Below are positions 1 through 9,000 of a stretch of DNA of 29,038 bases, one piece after another; the first letter of the stretch is position 1; every line of letters begins with the position of its first letter. Source of the stretch: a virus; IMG/VR virus record IMGVR_UViG_3300049810_001379, positions 1 to 29,038 of that record; one strand, written 5' to 3'. Below the pieces are notes generated by a model. That model made no database searches. It was given only the letters and a program-made list of their open reading frames with translations, and was not told the origin of the DNA. The position numbers and the translations under genes were made by a program.

Positions 1-1
1 C

Positions 2-3000
2 TCTGCATTTGGTTTTGATCAAGCAAATAATGAGTGGACTGATAATTCCATTCTTGATATCTCTAATCCTGATAACGTCTTATACAAGTATAACAACACT
101 GAGGGTGGTGCTATCATCCCCAGAGGTTCTTCTCTCGTAGGTTATGACCTTCGCCGTACTGTTGTTCGTCCTCTATACGTTCCCGATCCTGCTTCTGTAA
201 CTGTTCCTCGTTCTGCTATCTTTAACGTAACAGGTGGTTGTTACTTCTGGCAGTTTACTTTAAAAGATGGTCAGACTACTGCTGAGTCTCCTCTTTATAA
301 TACTGTAGACGGAACTGGTGAGGTATACTACGATCCTAATGATTTCACTAGGAAGACTGCTCCTAACTATTCACACCACAAACTAACTGTATTTGAATAC
401 GCAGACACAGAAGAGTTGTCTCTATTCTATAGAAAGATTGCTAAAGGTTTCTCTGATTATCAACCAACAATTGATGATCCTGGTGAATTTGACTTTAGAA
501 TTCAGGAGAACCGTATTGTTGGTCCTCTGTCTGACTCTAGAGTTATTGAGTCACTGACACTTAATGATGCTACAACTATTCCTAGCATTCCTGCATCAAC
601 ATCTGAGATTGAAGTAACAACTAAGGTAGACCACGGATACTTTGCTGGTCAGTTTGTTGCTATCTCTGGAACTGATATTGATAGTGTTTTGGAAGGTATC
701 TTCCCAATCATTGATATCGATCAAAATGACCCACGTAAGTTTACTTACGAAGTTGCTGAAGTTGTTAGCGCAATTGGTACAGGTATTGCTGCTGGTCAAA
801 CTGTTAGTGTTGATACTACACCAGCACTCGGTCAGAACGCTCAGACACTCGCTGAAGTTGATAGTGTAGAGTCTGCCTCTCCATATGTCTTTAACGTATC
901 GATCCGCTCTACGTGGGGTATTTGTGGCATCTGGGCGAACGGTCTGAAGGCGACTGGATTCAAATCCATGGTCATAGCTCAATATACGGGCGTTTCGCTT
1001 CAGAAAGATGACAGAGCATTCATCCGTTATGATGAGTATTCTAACACCTGGAACCAAGCATCACTAACTGATGCGTTTGCGACTGTTCCTTATCATGCTA
1101 AGGGTGATTCTTATTGGAAGGATGACTGGAGAACCTTCCACGTTAAAGCATCAGAAGATGCATTCATCCAGAACGTTTCTATCTTCGCTGTTGGTTTCGC
1201 TGATCACTTCCTAATGGAAAGTGGTGGTGATATGTCCATCACGAACTCAAACTCCAACTTTGGTAATACATCACTTCATGCTATTGGTTTCAAAGGTTTC
1301 GCCTTTAACCAAGACAAAGGTGGTTTCCTTACTGACATCATTCCACCTAAGCAAGTTGAAACTGGTTCTGCAAACTTTAAGAGAACTCAATATTACACTA
1401 TTGATATTCAAGGAACTATTCAAAGTAAAACCAACTTTACTAGGTTGTATCTTGGTAGTGAAGACATTACCGAACCAATTAACCGTCCTGCTGTAACAAT
1501 TGGTGGTTATAGACTTGGTGCAAAATCTGGTGAAAGACTATATGTTAAACTAGATCCATTGACTGCAGGTGGTACAGAAGAGTTTAATGCTGCTCTAGAA
1601 CCAACAGGTTTTGTTAAGTATATTGCTGCTCCTTCTATTCTTAATCCATCCGGATTCTCAATCAATAGCACTTATGCTGATGCTGCTAACCTGATTGAAA
1701 GCAACCGTCGCATGATTCAGGAGGAAGTATTTGGATATATTCTAGAGAAGTATCCAAGACTACAGAACATTTCTTATGTTAATCCTGGTCGCGATCCTCA
1801 GGCAAACAGATACTTTGATGCTCGTAATTTAATTGTTAATAATAGACAAGAAATTATTAATGAAACTCTTGCTTCTTTAAGTGCTTATAGTCCCACTGCT
1901 TCTATTTCTACTGTAGACATCGGTGAGATGGTTGATGCAGTTGCAGAAGACCTTAGAGATGGTGGAAACTACAATACTATCACATTAATTCAAACATACT
2001 TTGCTGGAGATGGATCTCTTTCTAAGTATAATGGACAACAGGAAGAACTTCTCTGGGCGTTTAATAGAGCTCGCGACCTTTGTAAGCAAGCAATTGCAAA
2101 CTTATTAAGTGTCAAGGCAGATTTGTATGATCCAAGTGGAACACTACCTGATCTATCACTTAAAACTAATAACCCATGTGGTCCTGTTACAAATGGTAAG
2201 ACAGGTTCTCAAGCAGAAATAGATGGTGATACAACAGATGGTGTTACTATTGATCTTTCTAATAAAGATGCCAAGAGATATAAGACCACTTATAATTTGA
2301 TTCAATCAAACAAAGATTATGTTCTTGACAACTCATTAGCAGAGATTTCTACTTATGATACGTCTCCATTCTTTACGTTCCCTGGTGATCCTGCAGAGTC
2401 TGCTACTTCTAGATTTAAGACTGCATACAGATTTATCCGTCGTAATAAAGCAGATGCACAAGCATATGCTGTCGGACAAATTCAAACATTGTATCCAACA
2501 TTTACATTCCCAGGTAATAGCAGTGCCAAGTGTAGTAGAGACTTAGGTTTCTTTATTGATGCTATTGGAATGGATATTTTCCTTGGTGGCAATGCTTGGA
2601 CTAGAGCATTTATTACCAAGTATTTTGATAATGCTGGCAATTGGGTAGTAGGTGGTCTTCAAGGTGAAGAACTTCAAAGTGTTGCTGGTTTCAATGCTGT
2701 CAGAGATTATTTGCAAGATGCTATTTCTAACCAACTATCATCTGGTTATCAAGATTTAACTGTAAGTGAAGGTGAAGCTATCTATGGGGACGGCAACGGA
2801 GATATTTCAAATATAGATTCAAATGCTTGTAGTGATGTTCAAAATGCTCTCGGATCTTTAACATCCATTGCGACTCAGGTTATTGGTGATGGTAATATAT
2901 TAAGTCTTACAGATCCTGGTAATGCAAACTATGTAACTCCAACAGTTAGGACTCTTACTGCTGGTGAAATTAAATGCCGTAGAGATATCGGACATATTGT

Positions 3001-6000
3001 TGATGCTGTACAGCAAGATCTTTGGTTTGGTGGCAATGCTTACTCTATTGCTGCTGCCAAAGCATACTTCAATAGATTTGGTCTTCCAATTTCTAATGGT
3101 TTGGTTAGTGAAGAAGCTGAGGGTATCGTTGCTTTCAAACGTGCCGCTGATGCTATCAACCTAGCAATTAATAACCAACTATACTATTGGGACCAGACTA
3201 TCACTCTTGATACTACTGGTGATCCTGCAATTGTATCTGATATGAATGCAGATGCATACAACCTTGTTCTTAAGAACAAGGAATATATTGCAGAAGAAGC
3301 ATATCTTCGTATGCAAGCAGCATATCCTGGATACGTTCCTCAAGCAACAAACACTAAGCAAGACTGTCTAGATGATGTTTACAGTATCTTAGAAGAAGTC
3401 ATGTATGACGTTAAGTTTGGTGGAAACGCTAAAACTTATGACTCTGCAGAGATTTACACTACCAATGTAATGCCTTACTTTGGTCCTAGTAAGAGAAGAA
3501 AGGATTTTACTCCTACAACTGTATCATATGATCCAGCAACTGGACTATCTGTATTCACTATTCCTGGTCATGATATGACACAGGGTGGATACATTAAAGT
3601 TGATACTAATGGTGTCGTCTTTACATGTTCTATGGATGGCAACCAGACACAACATGCATCACCAAGTGCTGACGATCCTTATGCTGGTCAGTGGATGCAG
3701 ATTACTGCAGCTGATGCATCAACCATTACAGTCAATGTTGGCGCATCTCAAGCAAACCAGTTCTGGACTCCAACCAACGCAGTATATAACTCCACGACAG
3801 GTGATATGGAAATCACCATCGGTAATCATTCGTTGAGTGTTACTGAGGGTATTGTTCTTGCTGACAATTCATTCACATTTACATGTGATCAAGACGGTAA
3901 TGTAGAGCAAAAAACTTATCCACGTCCTGGTCAAGATCCTTGGGCAGGTAAGTCTATTGCAATCACTGCTGTCAGTGCCACCACGATCACCGTCAACGTT
4001 GGTGATGCAGGATCTGCTGCTGGTGTGCCACATACATTTATTACCGCTGCTACAGACGCTGTTAAGCATCTCCCACAATCAGCACATACATTTGTATCTG
4101 CAGCAACAGATTGCATTCACTATGGTATTGCTGCAGCAACCTTTATTGATCCTGAGCGTGATGAAGCGGCAGAAGTCTTCACTCAAGTTAAAAACCTTGT
4201 TCCTTCTATTATTAGAAATCAGGTAATCAATAGTAGTCCTAGTAATTCGGAAGTTCAGTATGTTGACAGCACTGTCACTACTGACTGGGATTCTCCTACA
4301 TGTGTATCTGTTATTAGTGCAACACAATCTAACCTTGATACTATTATCCAAGCAATTGGAACAGATAATGGTGGTGTTGGTGATATTAGTGGTATTACTA
4401 GAACTGCTCCAGTTCAACCACAAAACCTGATTCAAAATGGTGTAAACCAAGGATACACTGCAGGCAATTGTTCTGATGTTGTTTCCAGTGTTAATACACT
4501 TATTAGTATTGTTTGTGATGCTATCAGCGCAGGATCTTTAACCACACTGCCAACTCTAAACAATGGTGAGTGGGATTGTGCTAACGTGCGTTCTACTATT
4601 GAAACTTTGTTTGATATTGCAAATGATGCGTTTGTGCTATCCAGTCTATCTGAACTTCCTGTTCTTAATCGTGGTTCATTCACTACTGATGCATCAGTAT
4701 CTAAGTGTTTCCGTGATGTATCTTATATTGTTGACGCTGTTGTATCTGACCTTAGACTCGGTGGTAATATCAACTCTGTTCAGGCAGGTGAAGCATACTA
4801 TGTTGGCAATCAACTAGAGTATATCGACGGCGAGAAGACAGAGACCATCGATGCATGGAACTATGTCGGACAGATGGCAACTGCTGCCATGAGAAACTTC
4901 GATGTTCTTGCATTCAATTGCTCTACAACTGCTGGTTCTGCGATCGTTAACATTAACGATACTCGTGGTATTCTAATCGGAATGACTGTTGCTGAGTATG
5001 ATAACACTGATGTTGTCAACCCTGCATATGTAAATGGACTTCTTCAGTCTGGATCTACTCAAGTTTCTAGCACTATTCCTCTTAACACATATGTCAAGAG
5101 AATTGTCAGTGGTACACAAATTGAACTTGGTGTTGCTAATTCTAGACTTGATTCTGGAAGTACAATCACTGCACTGCAAACAAGTAGTTCTGTAGATTTA
5201 TACTTTGACTTACCTAATGGTCAGTGGGCAAATACTCTTCCTAAGACTGATCCATCTGTTATTCAAGATACTTTAACATCTCCTACACAGAGAGAGTGTG
5301 CTGGAACTGCAGATGCTATTGAAACTTTGGTTGGAAATATTACCACCATTATTAATAGTGGTCTTGGATCTGTTGATAGGCAAGAACAGACAGCAAGTAT
5401 TAGTGCTTTTGCTTCTAGAGCAACTGTATTTACAATCAACACTTCTGGTGTTGGTGCTTCCAATCCACATAACTTTGAAACAGGAACACCAGTAAGATTG
5501 GTTCCACGTCCTCGTTTTGATGTTGCTAAAGGTCAGTATGTTGATGTTGACAAGCGTCTCGTCAGACTACCCAATGGTTTTGAGACTAACAAAACTTATT
5601 ATGTAATTGCTCCTGGTAGAAGAACACAACCAGAAGATTACAGCACTACTACATTCTTTAATGGTAGCGATCAAACAAAACTGATGTTATCAACATCAAG
5701 AGAAAATGCAGCAGCAGGTATCTATATCTACTCATCTGAATCTGAGTCGATTGATGCTAATGTTGAGATTGATATCTACCAGTTTATCCTTGATGAAAAA
5801 TATGATCTACACAACTACAAAACTAAGTTAACCAATTCAATTAATGCTGGTATTCAAACAGATGTATCACACATCTTTGATACCCCATTTGCTTCTGTAA
5901 CACCACAGAAAGTATTCTTCAGAGATCTTGATGGTGGTAGAATTCCTTTGGTTTCTACAACATATGCATCTGATGCTGATGTTGCAATACAAAATTCGCA

Positions 6001-9000
6001 GGATTCAAACTTTGGTAGAATTGATCCAACTAAAGAATTCTATGCACGTTATCAGAATGATTCTGTAATTACAATTCACAAAACTCATGCTGATGCTATT
6101 AACAATGTAAACCCAATTACATTTACATCTGGTCAAACACAAACTTTCCAAGTATTCTCTAACAAGCGTAGAGCACCATTTGCATATGATCCTGCATTCT
6201 CTAACGGTATTGTAACAACTGGTAAGTGGTTCGTTCGTTGTGTTGATGAAAGTAGTTCTACAGATAATATTTTCTTCAGAATTCAGCAGTCTGATTATGG
6301 CGATCGTCCAAGATCCACTGATATGTGGTTCACACGTTTGGAAGATGATCGCGGTGCTGATGACAGAACATACAAACTACGTTATGTCATTCCTAAGTAT
6401 CTTGAGAACGCGAGAGATCCTATCAACGGATTTGTTATCAAGACAAGAACTGATGACACTCGTAAGTTAGTACCACAAAAAGTTGTACTGAAACCTGTTG
6501 CCGGAACAGTATATGGTGCTCGTTTTGAAAACAAGCGTAATCCGGGAGAATTTATTGGATTCACACAAACAGAATATGACGCACAAAGTTTAACACTTGG
6601 CGATTCCTATGACCCATACAAAAAAGTCACTGGTTCTGGTCTTGAATATCGCATGTTTGCTAAGTTCTCTTCTGGTATTCAAGCGACAATTCAATCTGGA
6701 CGCTATGTTGAGGATACTTTAGATCCAAACATTAAGTATTTGGAACTTACATTATTCGACCATGGTATTGATACTCTTAACTTCTCTGGTCTTAGAAATG
6801 AATCCTTCACTACTGTTAAAATTTCTGCACCTCAGGGTGGAGAATGGGTAGTCAATAAAACTGCAAGTGTTTCTGCTAACCAAGTTCAGTGGACTGGTAA
6901 TTCTTCTGGTCTTGCTAACATTCATGCATACTACACTGTTGGTGGTCAGCATTATCTTATCATCAAGAATGTTCGTGGTGGTAAACTAGAGTTTAGTGAG
7001 TATTATAACACTAGATTTGAGCAGGGAAGCACGTTTGCTGATATGCTGGAAGACCAGGATATGGGCAAATCGCTACCTCTAAAAACACTAATCGCGAAAA
7101 ATTATCCCCAATATTTTTACAAGCAAAACGGTTCTAACGTTTATACTATCACTCCTGGTGATCGTATTCAGGATGATGCTGGTATTGAATACTATGTTGA
7201 TAGTGTTGAAGATGCAGGTGTTATTGAAGATACTTTCTATGTCTTCAGTTATGAGACATTGCAACGTAGAATTGCAGGTCAGCAAGATGGCATCTACTAT
7301 CTCTCCTGTTTACGTGGTAATATTTCACCATTCCCAACTGGCGCTGGTGTTGCTGAAAACTTTAAGAAGTTTAAATTCTCGCAACCAGTCAGTAGCTTGT
7401 ATCCTTTAGATTACAAGAATGATCCGTTGTGGTTCCAGAAAAATGGTACTACTGCAGAAGAACTTAATGTTGCTTCTCAGTTATTAGATCCACCACCTAC
7501 ATTCTCTGCTGCTGATAACTATACTCAGGGTCTTGTAACAACTAACGACTTCAAGAATTCTGTTACTAGAGAATTAGTTGAAGATTTAATTGATCAACCT
7601 GCATTCAATGAAAATAACTATATTGCTAAAGCAATTGAAGCACAGGTAGGTAATGCAACTTCTGGTTCTGAAGATCGTAAGATTCCAATTGCTGGTGATA
7701 GCACAGTTCTAACAGATCAACGTTATTATGTTGAACTTAGAAGACCTTCTATTGCTCGTGCTGGTAATCACACGTTTGAGTATCTTGGATTCGGTCCAGG
7801 AAACTACTCCACAGGTCTCCCAGCGCGTCAGGAGATCGTCTTATCACCAGATGAGGACTTCTATGCTCAAAGTAAGAAAGAAGACGGTGGTATCGTCTTC
7901 TACACAGGTCTAAACTCTAACGGTGATCTTTACATTGGTAATAGAAAAATCAATGCTATTACAGGTGAAGAAACATTCCTAGAGAGAGCAACTCTTCAAT
8001 CTAGTGCCGATGACGATGAAGATATCGGAAATCTAGTTACATCATTCGATACTCCTGTAACGTTCAACCAGAACATTACAGTTGTTGGTGGTGATGGTTC
8101 ACAGCAGAATGTATTCCAGTCTCCTTTGATTATTTCAGTACAGGATAATGACCTAACTGAAGTTAGAGATGCACTTATTATTCGTTCTAATGTATCTTCT
8201 GTTGATCCTGTAACTGGTGATGAGCAAGATGAGTCTCTTGATAGAACTAACTTTGCTCCACCAACACTTGGTGATATTAGAATTAGTAAGAATAGAATTC
8301 AAGCCGCTGTATTTGGATTTAATGCAAGAGGAAAGGGTCAAGGATATGAGTTTAAGACTCATATCACTAACGGTGTTCCTTCCAACATCTCTCCAAACAA
8401 CAGCAATTTAGTTGCTCAAAATGGAAATAGACTAATCTCCAATCAATTCGTTGATTTTGGTGGTGTTGCTGCTAAAGCAGGTGATGTTCTTTTCAAAGGA
8501 AAAGAAATTGGTAAGACGGGTTCACTTGGTTGGGTGTTCTCTAACTACTTTACTCAAATTCCTAACAACAACATCTTTACGATTGAGTTTGATGGAACTA
8601 ATGTAGTTAAATTGACATTCAAAGATAATTTGGGTGTTGATATTCCTAACTCTGCTATCGGTATTACTTCTGGATCACAAATTAGACTTAATGATTATAT
8701 CGATTCTAGACTAACTAATGTTTGGACAGTATTCAGTCCTAATGGTGATGCATTTGACCTTACAAACAATTATGTTCACTTCCAAGTTAATGACAATATT
8801 ACTATTGAAACTTTAAGTTGGAATGGTTCAGGTGGTGTTCTATCTTCTGCACCTGCAGGAACTAATCCTAGTGTTGACTTCTCTAATTCTTCCTGGAAAG
8901 AACAGGGTGTTATTGGTGCTGAGACACTTAGAACTGAGACTGAAAACATTGGTGATTACAAATTAGGCGTTAATACTATTGCTCGTTCTGATCACGCTGC

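Noticed and set aside
3869-4683. Several reverse-strand open frames inside the giant gene
   Set aside because: They overlap a strongly supported forward frame, have unusual composition and no recognisable domain.
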